The notes below the pieces were generated by a model, which saw nothing but the letters and a program-made list of their open reading frames with translations, searched no databases and was not told the DNA's origin. DNA of 64,000 bases. Source: Lamellibrachia satsuma (taxonomy: Eukaryota; Annelida; Polychaeta; Sabellida; Siboglinidae). Where the stretch lies: positions 2,635,252 to 2,699,251 of the forward strand of contig BSQZ01000009.1 of assembly GCA_033239005.1 (NCBI GenBank). Reading direction: 5' to 3'. Both the position numbers and the translations under genes were made by a program. Each line of letters starts with the position of its first letter. Position 1 is the first letter of the stretch. Positions 26,367 to 39,200 of the stretch are shown piece by piece.

Positions 26367-27294
26367 CTGTGGCTGTAGCAGTGCTAATTATTGTTTGCTG
26401 AGAGGGTGGATTAGCACCTGTCCAGGGCCCTGTGTACTCTAAGGGTCTCTAACCAGACTGCAAACTTGTACAGTATTAAACAATTGTAGCCCAGACTGTC
26501 TCAGTTGAGTCAACATACTGAATTGATAACAACTAGCACAAGCTCTAAGTGAACTTTAACTCAGGGCTTCTGACTTGAAAAGATAATTCCTCTGGAAGAC
26601 AACTTTGTGTAGCTTCACCGCATTCAAAAAGGGAATAGCTCAGACATACACAATGTCATAAAATATTTGACTGTCAGGCTATTTGGTGTCAATACACCTA
26701 CACAAGTGTGCACACTTTGTGCTTTTGTATTAAAAAACATACAAAACTGTGTTGATCTCAATGCTTGTAAACAATTATTTGTACTAAATTCATATAAATC
26801 ATAAATTAATGATTTTTTTTGAGTGATTTAAATAAAATGATTTAAATCAAACAACCCTGAACCTGTATGAGACTTAAATTATATTTTATTGACAGTTTGT
26901 TCAGGTAGTTTTGATATCAAATGTACTGTAATTAATTGTAATTGAAATAAATTTTCAATTATACAAAATATAACAATTACAGCACAAATTTTAAACCATA
27001 ATCAATTACAATTACACAATTTTGCTGTAATCAATTACAATTACATGATTGGACCCAGCCCTGATTCTGTAATGACTGCAAATCTGCAACCCTGGGTGTT
27101 TCTGTGCCAGCTTGTTCTGTCTTTCAATGTTGTGTGGTCCATGACAGAGCTCTGGTTAAATCATTCGAGTTCAAACCAACTTTGTGTGATCTGTGCCAGC
27201 TGATTAAGGGGGGCATTCAAATATTGTGTAATGTCAGAGAGGGGTAGGGGTATATGCCTAAATGCCAAGACACTTCATGAGGCAAGGGTGTGTT

Positions 27295-27490
27295 TACAAT
27301 ACTGTTACGTAACACCACCAAGGTATTTATGTTTACAATACTTTTACGTAACACCACCAAGGTATGTATGTTTACAATGCTGTTATGTAACACAACCAAG
27401 GTATGTATGTTTACAGTACTGTTATGTAACACAACCAAGGTATGTATGTTTACAATACTGTTACGTAACACCACCAAGGTATGTATGTTC
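27295..27490. repeat. Minisatellite, 39-bp unit, 5 copies
   Basis: Units contain GTTTACAATACTGTTACGTA then ACACCACCAAGGTATGTAT. The period is a multiple of three, so both strands show open frames that I regard as artefacts. Confidence 0.9.
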
Positions 27491-27499
27491 ATGAAATTC

Positions 27500-30090
27500 A
27501 CAACTAGTGCCCATGTGATTTATGGACTTGCTATTCACAGTGAATTAGTAACAATGTCAGCAGTTTAATCATAGTAAATACCAGACAAATCCATTATCCA
27601 AATATCATGCACTCCACTGTGCTTTTACATTTGCACTTTCATTTTAATGAACGGGTTGTACAAGCGGGAACACGTTTGCACTATTTACCAGACAGTTCCC
27701 ATTTTTGCTGAAACTGTATTTATGATTTTACATTTCTATCCTCATTTAACATAAAAAACTTAATTACATGTGTTCTTTTATGATCAGATGTAGAATTATT
27801 TATCACTCTGTTTCCAAAATACTTAGCTACAGTTTTTTATTATAATGTTCTTGGCACAAGTCACCTCCTACAGTCATTTAATAGAAATCCTGTTCTTGAC
27901 GTATGTGTACACATTAAATATTTAATATCTCCCAAAAATGTTACTGTTAGTTTATTCTGTGAATTTTACTAACATTTCAATATAGTTGACAAATATAGTT
28001 GCTGAATTACAGCGGCATTGACACTTAAAGGGTTGTTTAATCATGTGTGCAGTACCATTGAATGTGATAATTATAGTGGTACTGATAATGATTAATGACA
28101 TTTTAAGTTGTCATCATGATAAACATAATGATATAACAATAACAACGAATGTTCCTTAATTAAATTCCAACCAGGTCCATTCCAGCAGTTGTCACAATTG
28201 CCGAATTGGTGGTGTGACGTGGTGTAAACAAATGCTAATTCACTATTAATTCACTGTTAATGCGGTCATTATGTGTGGAGGTTGCAAATGGGGCATTTGT
28301 GTAGTCATTCTATTTTGATTACGGACAAGTGGAATAAATATTGTGCTAAGTGGCCATGATTCCTGCTGGGTAGGTCACCCTTTAGCAGTCTCGCTGTGAC
28401 ATTTAAAACACTCTGGCTCTTTACGTAGAAAACATTTTGTGCCAGACAAACATTCGTGCTCCAGTCAATAAAATTACTGTATCTTATGCATTGTTGTCAC
28501 AGCCCCAGTCATTAGGTTTATTAAAGCTGATTATAATAATAATTATTTTGTACAAGTATATATAATAATAATAATTTTGTACAAGTAGATATAATAATAA
28601 TAGTACAGAAAACACTATAAAATCCTTGGAAACCCAGACTCGGGCGCATCAGAATGAAAGGGTTCGGCAGTCTTATAATCAGTATACACCCTGTACAATG
28701 GTGCTTAATCAATTAGAATTTTTGCTTGTCTCGTGTCAAAAGAATTTTGTAAAATACCAAACCTACCTAGTATCTGCTACAACATGCTAGCTCGTTTGTG
28801 CAACTTTTGTATGTAGTTTTTGTGGAATCATCAGACAAACTATTAAATTAGTTAATGCTTGTTGAAGCATTAACTGAAGTGAAAATCTAAATGCTGAGAA
28901 ATCATGATTTTCTTCCTTGGTGAAATTTTTTAACTTTGTCATGTGATCGGCGAGAGGATGGAGGTCACGCCCATGATCAGCATTGACCCACACAGTGTTT
29001 GCCATTTTGGATATCCACTATTTTGATCCTTACAGGTCTAACAGCTAAAGTCTATTCTTTCGATGATTTGAAAAAAATTTGCATTTCTTATTAAACAGAC
29101 TGCGCACATTACTTAAACTAGTCACACACACTACACATTACTTAAACTAGTCACACACTACACATCTGGACATAAATGAACTGGATTTGCAATGGGCTGA
29201 ACCATTTGAGCAAGTAGCTTTACAGCTAATACCCTGGTGAGTAAAGAGGGAAAATATGATAAGTGTTGAGATGATGGCAAAAGTGTATAATGTTTCCTGC
29301 TGACATAACAGTAACAGGAACAAGGAAGTAAATTCCAACCGAGAAAGCCCTAGTTCTTATGAAGTAGGTGTTGTAGGCCAGTAGCTACTATTTCAAGTCT
29401 ATTTGTATTCTGTGTGGCTGCTTTTGTCTGATGGCACAGCTGGCTACTTACAGTGGATCATTTACACCGAGCATGTATGTCCATCTGTGAGATTGCAATC
29501 TGTGGTGACCACCTGCTCAACCTATATCACTGTTAACATTGTCACCGTTAGCATTGTCACCATTGGCGTTTTCACTGTTAGCATTGTCACCATTGACATT
29601 GTCACTGTTAGCATTGGTCTTAGTTAAGACTGAGGGCAACCACTCAGTACAAAAAGGTGAACTTTTTCCTACATATGCATTATGAGTCGGTTTATGACCC
29701 CCTTAGGAGTCATGGTTACGGACCTGGTCCAGTGATGAGGGTGATAATAATGTGGTGCTAAAGATCATGATGGAAGTTTGTATAACTAGATCTGGCTAGA
29801 TTTAAATCTACTTTAGCATGACCAAACATTTCTTGATCTTTAGACTTTTTTCAGGCTTACCAAAACTACATGCAGTTACTGTTGATCATTTAAAAGTGAC
29901 AAAAACTTTGGCAGTCTGTAGAATATAATGTCAACTTCTTATCAAGCTGAAGGCATTATGTATAATTATTAATCTATTTCATTATAATGTAACTTATATA
30001 CTTGGGAGAACTTTAAAAAAAAGTTCAATAAATGGGACAGTGGGATTAGAATCCATGTTTGCCAGATTAATAATTAATCACCTTAATAAT
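27500..30090. other. Presumed ANKIB1 first intron, nothing recognised
   Basis: AT-rich sequence. A few 18-bp repeats of GCATTGTCACCATTG type occur near 29535-29615. No exon, RNA gene or transposon signature is identified. Confidence 0.5.
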
Positions 30091-30094
30091 AATA

Positions 30095-31440
30095 CTAATT
30101 AGAGCACTTTTAGAGCGCCAAAGATCCAGGTGACCCTGTTCAAAGGCGCTGACACAAACATAGTTAAAGACAATCAAGATTTAAAAATAACTAAATAGAT
30201 AAGTTAATAAAAACATAAAAAATATAGCAAATCTAAGTTCATAGCACTAAAAGTCGAATCAATTTGACAGTTAAACAAGATAGTTTTCAAGATCTCTTAA
30301 AGGTGTATAGAGAGTCACATTTTTGCATCTCATGGGGAAGACTGTTCCACAGACGAGGAGCAGCGATGCAGAAGGCACGATCACCATAATGGTGGAGATG
30401 TGCACTGTGTGCTGTCAGAAGAGAGTCTGATGAGGATCGGAACGTTCTGCAGGGTTGGTAGAACTGGAGCAGGTCTGTGATGTAGCTCGGCGCAAGCAGA
30501 TGAAGAGCTTTGAACGTCATCAGTACGACCTTGTACTTGTACTCAATACGGTACCGGACAGGAAGCCAGTGGAGAGTCTCTAGGATGGATGTGATGTGGT
30601 CATAGCGACTGGCTCTGACCACAATGTGAGCTACCACATTTTTGACTCTCTGCAGCTTCTCCAGTAACTGATCAGGTACATCATAAAGGAGGTCATGTCC
30701 AGTCGCGATATGACAAGGAAGTGAACCAGAAGTTCAGTGGCATGTTGTGTCAAGCAATCTATGATGGAGTGAATCCGATGTAGGTGAAAGTTTCGACACT
30801 TGATATTTCATGCTGAGCTCACTGTCAAACATCACTCCGATGTTGCGAGCGACAGCAGTAGGCTGGAGGATGCTGTCACCAATGACGATATCAGTCGGCC
30901 TGTGCTTGCTAGCCAAGCTCGGTGTAGTGATCACAAGCACTTCAGTCTTATTGTCATTCAGCTGAAGACGATAATGAGTCATCCATGCTTTTAGTTCTTC
31001 CACACATGCTTGGATGCGTGCCAGTGCAGCCATCTCATCATTGGTGTCCTTGATCTTAAATGAGACATACAGTTGAGTATCATCAGCAAAGAGGTGGATG
31101 TCAAGTCGATGCCGCCTATTGGCGCCTAACTATCTGCCCAATGGGTCCCGTGTAGAGCGTAAACAAAACTGGGCCAAGAACAGATCTACAGTGTCAAATG
31201 CCGCTGTTAGGTCAAGTAGGAACAGCAAGACATCCCTCTTGTTGTCCAGGGTCATCAAGATATCATTCTGGATTCGCATCAGTGCAGTTTCAGTACTGTG
31301 ATTCGGTTTATGGGCAGATTGGAATTTTTCCTGCAGATTGTTGCGCGAGACGTGGTCAACAAGCCTGTTCAGCACTACTCTCTCTGTCAACTTAGAGATA
31401 AAGGACAGATTAGAGACAGGTCCAAAGTTTTTCATGACAA
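30095..31440 (-). mobile_element. L2/CR1-like LINE, internally deleted
   Basis: The minus strand encodes, in order, PVSNLSFISKLTERVVLNRL, LDLTAAFDTVD, then LGPVLFTLYTGPIGQ in another frame, LFADDTQLYVSF (near 31070), ELKAWMTHYRLQLNDNKTEV, and finally LHWLPVRYRIEYKYKVVL and CIAAPRLWNSLPHEM. The RT segment between AAFDTVD and LGPVLF, which should hold about 50 or more residues, is deleted and the frame is broken. The 3' end lies in AAT-rich sequence near 30095, as is usual for L2. Inactive remnant. Confidence 0.85.
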
Positions 31441-33002
31441 TAAAGGCTTCTTGGCTTAAGGCTTAAGTATTCTATTTTGCCATTGCATCTTGCATTTCAG
31501 ATGTATGTAACCCATCTGACTATGTGGAATCCATCAGGGATTGATTATGAAATAATTTTTTAATAATAATAGTAGTAATAAATAGCACACATGACATGGA
31601 ATATTGGATGCTTTTAATGCTTTCCCCAGGCACGTGGAAATAAATCTATTAGTATTATGCATGCTCTCTGCCAACTACAGGGTAAACATAACATTCACAC
31701 CCGGCAGAAGTGAAAATAAGTCGACAGTGGTGACAGTAAGTCGACAGTGGTGACAGTATGTCAGTGCATACAGGAGTCACATATCTTCAGGTAAAATTTG
31801 AAACATTTTATCACTGCACTACTGCCAGTATACCATAATTATCCACCCATTTTGTACCTGGCTAACTGAGGAATTGGTCTATTCACGACGCTCTTGCATA
31901 GATTGGTGTTTATTGGTGGCTGCATGGAGCAGATGCATGCATGAAGTCAAGCCAATCTTTTTCCAGAGAACCCAGGAAAACAAGTACAACTTTAGCACAG
32001 GCAGTGATTTTACTCTAATGCTTTTTGTGATATTTGAGCAATGTACCACAGAGATTGACAGAACAAGACTGATGACTACCCCTGTAGGTTATATTGTGGA
32101 CTTGTGGTTGCCAAACATGTAAATGAGCTTTAAAAAAACATGACAGTAGTTATATATGTGCCTTCTCTTGAGAAGGTCTTCTCCAATTTAGGCTGTAACA
32201 CCAGCCAATTACCATTGCTTACAAAGCTTCTGTTGGTGTATTCTAGTGAGGCAGGCTTCTCTGAAAGTGTACTTGATAACTAGTGTTCTCTTAGAGATTT
32301 GGTACAAAACAAGACTATCAGTGCTCCAGCCAATATACTGAAATGGTGGATTCATGAGTCCACAGCACATTGTTATCATGTTCCACTTGTAAATAAAGAA
32401 TTATTTTTTATGTGCTGTGTCCTTGAAATGTTATCCAATGTAATAAATAAAGTTTTATATCAGGAAGATTTGGAAACCTTGTTCTGCTGAAGATAAGTTA
32501 GATAGTTATGACTGTGTTAACAATTATTGGTGTCTATAATAATTTTTGTGTGATATGAGAAAATAAGTAGTATACATTGAAACAATTTCATTACAAAAAA
32601 AGAAAGGAAACATGTAAAGAATATGCTTTTAAAGTTTAAACATTATGTAAATGTGTCATGCATTGCAAAATATCGCATTGTTTAAGTACCAGGTATTAGT
32701 TTAATTTTGTTTCTATTTTTAAGCTAATACAATTATGTTGTCACCTAGATAGTTACCGTAAAACGTATATCTTTTTAAGAGTTATAATTATAAATAGCTA
32801 TTCCATTTAGCCAAGAGATAAATTTATTGTGACATTATCTGCAAACTACAATACTAGAAAAATTATATGACAGTAAATGCCATTGCACTGCCTGCCTTTC
32901 TGTCTGTGTGGGCTTTCTATAAACAACACGTACCATCAAGATATAGTTCCCATTAAAATATTACTATCAACACATCTAACATGACTGATTTGCCTTTTTT
33001 AG
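31441..33002. other. Presumed ANKIB1 first intron, nothing recognised
   Basis: AT-rich sequence up to the 5' UTR acceptor. A 20-bp unit AGTCGACAGTGGTGACAGTA occurs twice near 31719-31760. No gene is seen. Confidence 0.5.
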
Positions 33003-33066
33003 GTATTCCCGACATGACCACTGATGATTGACCCACAGACGGTGGTGACCTCTGTTGTGCTGCATC
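33003..33066 (+). promoter_or_regulatory. 5' UTR part of ANKIB1 exon, with two upstream ORFs
   Basis: A good acceptor (CTTTTTTAG, ending 33002) precedes the ATG by 64 bases, so the start codon probably lies in the second exon of the mRNA. Two upstream ATGs are seen: a 5-codon ORF at 33014-33031, and a 16-codon ORF at 33024-33074 whose stop lies past the ANKIB1 ATG in another frame. Confidence 0.55.
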
Positions 33067-33254
33067 ATGGGTAGCAGTTCGTCTAAGTTCCGCAAGCATC
33101 TGAACAACGGTGATGAATTCGCAGCATTGCAACTGTACAACAACAGTTCAGACCTGCGCAAGGCGCTTGACCCGAACTGTTCATATGGCGACACATACAG
33201 CCATGACACGCCACTCCACCTGGCGGCCAGACATGCTATGAAATCATTACTACG
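33067..33254 (+). CDS. ANKIB1: ANKIB1 coding exon 1: N terminus and first ankyrin repeat
   Basis: Encodes [18 protein letters not shown] and the ankyrin signature [13 protein letters not shown]. Gly2 and Ser6 fit an N-myristoylation signal, as in the vertebrate protein (MGNTTTKF). Donor GTCAGT at 33255; the split Arg codon joins CG|G. Confidence 0.95.
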
Positions 33255-36200
33255 GTCAGTGGTTGAATTCTACATGGGTAATAATCAATTCTGTGCATAT
33301 TCCAAATCATACTAGAATTGTTGTGTCTTGTATGTAACACAATATTAAGATTTGATCTGCATGGAAAGACAACAGGTTTTGAGTTACACATTATTAATTT
33401 ACCCATCTCAGTATCATTTAATAATATTAAATGATACCAAGATGGGTTTGACATACAGTACTGTTCCATAATTTATTTCTAACTTTCACTTGAAGCGTGG
33501 GAAACAATTAGAAATTCTGTGCATATGGCGCATCATGCATGACCGTCATCGCCACATTGGTTATAGGCCTACTCTGTAGGATTTAATAACATAACGTCAG
33601 TGCATTCGTTCCTCAGTATGTTTGAATTCCTTGCAGCATGGATGCACACAAAACATGTCTGGGACGTTTTGTTATTCTGCTGAATATTAATCTGATATAA
33701 TTATTTTGCTCTGCGAAATGATAGGAATTCATGGAATTAATTTATCAGGCATGCCGAAAGATGTGTGATGTATATTCAGAGAAACTCCATAATCAGAACG
33801 TCATGGAATCTTACACAAATCATGGAACAAATTAAATCATGTTTTTGCACCAACACCTCTTGGAAGATTTTCTTATGCTTGTACTGATTGGTTGATACCT
33901 CTTGGAGGATTCTGTTATGTTTGCACTGATTAGTTGAAGAAACTTCAGTAAATTTGACATGATGGTGATAAGCCCTCAATATGAAACTCAGTAGTTGGCT
34001 AATTTAAAGACGTTCCCTACAATATGTATGTTGTCAAGCCATGTGAGTTAATGTTTTGAAATTATCCCTGCAGGATCTTTCTGAATGAGTTAGGGGGTAA
34101 TCCCAACAAGAAAAACATTCGAAATGAGACTCCGATGCATTGCCTGGCAGTCACCTCCAATGGCAGCACGTTCTCCGTGCAGCAACGTCGGGCCGAGTGC
34201 CTCACCCTACTGTTGCACTGGAGGGGCGCAGTCATGGCTGATGGGGCCGTCGAGAAGGTCGACTTGGATGCTGAAGATGAGGTGATTTTTTATGTCTTGG
34301 ATGCCCTTGTTACTTTCGCAAAAAGTATAATTTTTAACGTGGTTCAATTTTGTTTACTATCTAGAAGTTGTAAAATGTTTGATTTAACTTAAAGGGTTGT
34401 ACATATGGTTATTTGAGGATTGGACATATGGTTAGTTTATCTAACATCATATATATTTGATAACCCTATGAAAATATTGTTACAAGGTATGACAAATCTG
34501 AGAATTCCTAGTTGCTGTTCAACACATTTGGAGAAACTCTGCAGCATTAAGTTGCTGGTACACACCACTCTTCAATTATTTATTCCATCTGGCATTATAA
34601 ATTGATGTCAGCCAGGCAAATACTTATTCTATCCTGCAATTTAATTGGTGCCAGCTGGTCAAATTCTTGTTTCATTTAAAGCGAAACAAAAGTCATGGTT
34701 TGGGGGCAGTGCACCTAAAACTAACAATTTGTGGTTACTCTCAAGACTATCACGCTAGTGGTTTTCTCAGAATTGGGAGATTCTTGTCAGGTCATAATTA
34801 TAATGGGGGCTGACATGTTTAATGGGTTCTAACAAATTGACTCTCCAGTGAAACGCATCTTTGATTTCGGAAGCAATGCAAACTCTCAATCTAGTGCATG
34901 CCAAAAACCATGATTTTTGTTTTACTTTAACAACTAGAAGGTAGTTACAGAATCTGCAACGTAAATTGTCACTGGTCAATTACTTGGTCCTTCTGATATT
35001 GTAAGTCAAATACTTGTTCCATCCAGCAATGTAAAATAGTTCCACCTGGTCAAATACTTGTTCCACTCAGTAATGTAAAATAGTTCCACCTGGTCAAATA
35101 TTTGTTCCACTCAGTAATGTAAAATGGCTCCACATGGTCAAATACTTGTTCCATCCAACAATCCACTGGCGATTTTACGGTTACTATAATTATAGGGCCT
35201 ACAGCTTTGAATATTTATATTGTATTTTCAACATTCTGTGTCTTTTACAGAAACAGAACACTCCCTTGCACTATGCGGCTTCATCTGGTATGAAGCGATT
35301 TGTCGAGGTACGTGTTGTTAACATGTATATGTATAATTTATGATGTTTTGCAATTTTGAGTTAACCATGCATGCATCAAAGTAGGAAATTGTCAGCCATA
35401 GATGAGTGTTAAGTTGGTTGTATGACATGTCAACCACAGATGAGTGTTAAGTTGGTTGTACGATATGTGTCAGCCATAGATGAGTGTTAAGTTGGTTGTA
35501 TGACGTGTCAGCCATAGATGAGTGTTAAGTTGGTTGTATGACCTGTCAGCCATAGATGAGTGTTAAATTGGTTGTGTGATGTGTCAGCCATAGATGAGTG
35601 TTAAGTTGGTTGTATGATGTGTCAGCCACAGATGAGTGTTAAGTTGGTTGTACAACGTGTCAGCCACAGATGAGTGTTAAGTTGGTTGTGTGATGTGTCA
35701 GCCATAGATGAGTGTTAAGTTGGTTGTGTGATGTGTCAGCCATAGATGAGTGTTAAGTTGGTTGTACGACATGTGTCAGCCATAGATGAGTGTTAAATTG
35801 GTTGTGTGATGTGTCGGCCATAGATGAGTGTTAAGTTGGTTGTATGACGTGTCAGCAATAGATGAGTGTTAAGTTGGTTGTATGACGTGTCAGCCATAGA
35901 TGAGTGTTAAGTTGGTTGTATGACGTGTTATATGTCACAGATTCTCGTGGCTCATGGAGCACCCCTGTTCTCGGAGAACACCCTGAAACAGACGCCATGT
36001 GACAGTGCTGAGAAGTCTGGCCATGGAGAGATTGCTCTGTATCTCGAGTCAAAGATGGTCTTCTCTGTAAGTCATATTTACATCTTGATCTCATGAGAGA
36101 ACTGTTGTTGAGTGCAGTGTTTGGTTGAACATTGTGGTTTTGGGAGATGAGTTGTCAAGTGCTGTGTTGGGTTGAACATAGTTGTTTTGGGAGATGAGTT

Positions 36201-39200
36201 GCTGGGTGCTGTGTTGGGTTAAACATAGTGGTTTGGGGAGATTAGTTGTTGGGTGCTGTGTTGGGTTGATCATAGTTGTTTTGGGAGATTAGTTGTTGAG
36301 TGCTGTGTTGGGTTGAATGTAGTGGTTTGGGAAAATTATTTGCTGGGTGCTGCGATGGGTTGAACATAGTGGTTTGGGGAGATTAGTTGTTGAGTGCTGT
36401 GTTGGGTTGAACATAGTGGCTTGGGGAGATTAGTTGTTGAGTGCTGCGATGGGTTGAACATAGTGGTTTGGGGAGATTAGTTGTTGAGTGCTGTGTTGGG
36501 TTGAACATAGTGGCTTGGGGAGATTAGTTGTTGAGTGCTGCGATGGGTTGAACATAGTGGTTTGGGGAGATTAGTTGTTTGGTGCTGTGTTGGGTTGAAC
36601 ATAGTGGTTTGGTGAGATTAGTTGTTGGGTGCTGTGTTGGGTTGAACAGAGTGGTCTTGAGAGATGAGTTGTTGGGTGCAGTGTTGGTTGAAAAGAGTGG
36701 TCTTGAGAGATTAGTTGTTGAGTGCAGTGTTGGGTTGAACTTAGTGGTCTTGGGAAATGAGTTGTTGAGCGCTGTGTTGGGTTGAATGGAGTGGTCTTGA
36801 GAGATGCGTTGTTGGGTGCTGTGTTGGGTTGAACAGAGTAGTCTTAGGAGATGAGTTGTTGAGTGTTGTGTTGGGTTGAACAGAGTGGTTTTTGGAGATG
36901 AGTTGCTGAGTGCTGTGTTGGGGTTGAACAGAGTGTTCTTGGGAGATGAGTTGTTGAATGCTGTGTGGAGTTGAACAGAGTGTTTTTTGGAGATGAGATG
37001 TTGAGTGCTGTGTTGGGTTGAATGGAGAGGTCTTGGGAGATGAGTTGTTGAATGTCTCTGGTGCAACATCTGGTGCGTAGTGATTTCCAAATGAGGTTAA
37101 CACACACAGCGGTGACACTTGAAGTTCTCTGATAGTCACCAGCGACAAAATGAGCTGTGGAACGCTGCACTTGTTCAACTTTCTGAATGTCTGTCTTGGT
37201 GTGGGGTAACCAGACACAAGTAGCGTACTCAAGCATCACATTATGCGGTGCATAGAACTTGATGATGGTATTAAGGTAGCTGGGGTGGCTATTATATGCT
37301 TGTCTTGAATTTTGAATTGTTTCAGTAGAAGTTTTTAATATAAATTAACCATTTCTGCACAGATTGTAGTTGAAATATTATATAATATGCCAGATGAAAA
37401 AAGTTTTTATTTATTTTTGTTATGTTAAAAAATTTTGGTAAATGTGAAAAAAATAGTCACAAAATGCAAAATTATATCATTTTGAGAAAATCCCTAAACA
37501 AATAAATGACATACATATAAGTATGACAGTTTCACTGATAACTTTATGGAAAATTTGGGTTAACATAAACAAATTACGTGTGCTACACTACCCTGAATAA
37601 GTTCGCCAATCGTATTTCAAATTTGTGTAATATTGCCTACATTTACGATGCGTCCATATGCCAAACTGCAGCTTAGTAAGTATTGTTGTTTTTCTAGAAA
37701 AAGTAAATTAAGCATCATTTCCAGGTTGTTAGTTATAACAGAAATGTCAATAGATACGTGTAGCATGCTTGAAATGTGACGTTTTTCACTGGTGTTTTAT
37801 GTATTGTTGACAAAAAATATAATGGCCATTTATAATATTGACATGCCCCCTTAATTTGCCGCCACATTGGCCCTTCAATCTGTATTTGTAATGTGTTGTC
37901 TACAATCAGGTTACGCCAGCCATCTAACAAACACGTGGCAGGGCATGTTTACGATCATTTGGATTGGCTCGTTATCTGTGGGGTCACATCTACGTAGCCA
38001 TTTCCATTATAGCTTCAAAGGCACAATAAACTACATTAGCGCTGATATTCGCTGGTTTAAGGAACATGATCTAGTTAGGTAGATATAGTACTGATGTGTA
38101 CTGGAATCACAGTAACTACAGCAAATGAATAAAGCTGGTTCAAAGATCAATGCACAGTCATTGCACAAGCAGAACTTTGTTACTATGGAAACATTGTCAG
38201 TGTTTCTAAGAAGTCAGGAGGAGTTCCAAAAGGACTGATTATATGTGGTGTCGACGTTCAGTTCAGTATTTCCTAGCATGTTATGAGGAAAAAAAACAAT
38301 AAATCAATTGACACATTAGACGCCCCAGCTACCTTAATTTTAAGATACTAATTTGAACCTGACCAAAGGCAAAAGGAAAAAGGTTAATATTGTGACGAAT
38401 TGGAAAATACATATTTATCTGTCCAATGTTGGATGCTGTTTTGGGTTCCCTAAGTAGTTGAACCTGTTGTTTATATTATATGTATTGTATGGTGTGTAAT
38501 TGTGTATGCCAGTGAAACTGTAGGAACTGATTGATGTGCGTGTCTTGTAGAATGTTGATAACAACAAGGAGGAAATGGAGGAGATTCTGGAACAGATAGA
38601 AACAGAAGAGGTACGTTTTAATTCTACATAATTTTATATTTAATGAAACTTTTTAATTTTATTTGTGATGATGCTTTGTCTAACAGCATAAGAGCATATT
38701 TATAGAAACATGCAAAAATGTTGTAATCTGTTTAGCCATTTTGGCTAAAGCCCCCAAATGTTTGTTTAATCAGATACATATTTCTTTAGCCAAATTGTTT
38801 AATATGCATCAAGAAAACAATAAACGCTCATGTATTCTGCATGCTTTTCAATGAAAATGCTGGTGGTCAAATTGGCTCAGATGTGTAACTTTTGTTTAGC
38901 CAGATCCGATGCCATGTGGCCAGTGGCCCAAATGGCCACTGACAGCACTGGCCTAGACATGACACAGACATAGGTTATGTTGTTGCAATGTCAACATGTT
39001 TTGACAGACGTACAGTGGACTACGAGCCCAGGACTTGCAGGAAGCCAAGGATCAATTGTTGGTGGAAACTTCTGACATGCTGCGAGTGCCACTGTTCACT
39101 GCAGAGGCACTGCTCCGTAACCATGGTTTGTATTCTTCCACATTCCATCTTCTAGTTATAAATGTCTTTGGATATAGCTTTCAGAACTATTATTAAAACT

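Larger units (their letters stand above)
22795..26859 (-). mobile_element. hAT element X, copy 2, nested in Y and split by RTE
   Basis: Starts at 26859 on the minus strand with CAGGGTTGTTTGATTTAAAT and follows the intact X copy at 39632-40425 closely. The last 120 or so bases of X, including its right terminus, are missing. X passes directly into Y sequence near 22795, so a deletion has fused the two elements. The RTE at 23014-26366 lies inside. Confidence 0.8.
22471..27063 (-). mobile_element. hAT element Y, copy 2, host of nested insertions
   Basis: The ends are CAGGGTGGGTCCAATTAC (22471) and the complement of CAGGGCTGGGTCCAATCAT (ending 27063). They are flanked by an exact 8-bp duplication ATTCTGTA (22463-22470 and 27064-27071), the hAT hallmark. 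Its 5' part (26860-27063) and 3' part (22471 to about 22795) match copy 1 at 5107-6087 in reverse. The middle is replaced by element X, itself broken by an RTE retrotransposon. Confidence 0.88.

Noticed and set aside
36524..37239. Minus-strand frames rich in Ser, Thr, Gln and Asn (188, 163 and 131 codons)
   Set aside because: They are mostly the 46-bp minisatellite read in reverse. Only the first 65 or so codons from 37239 are a LINE remnant.
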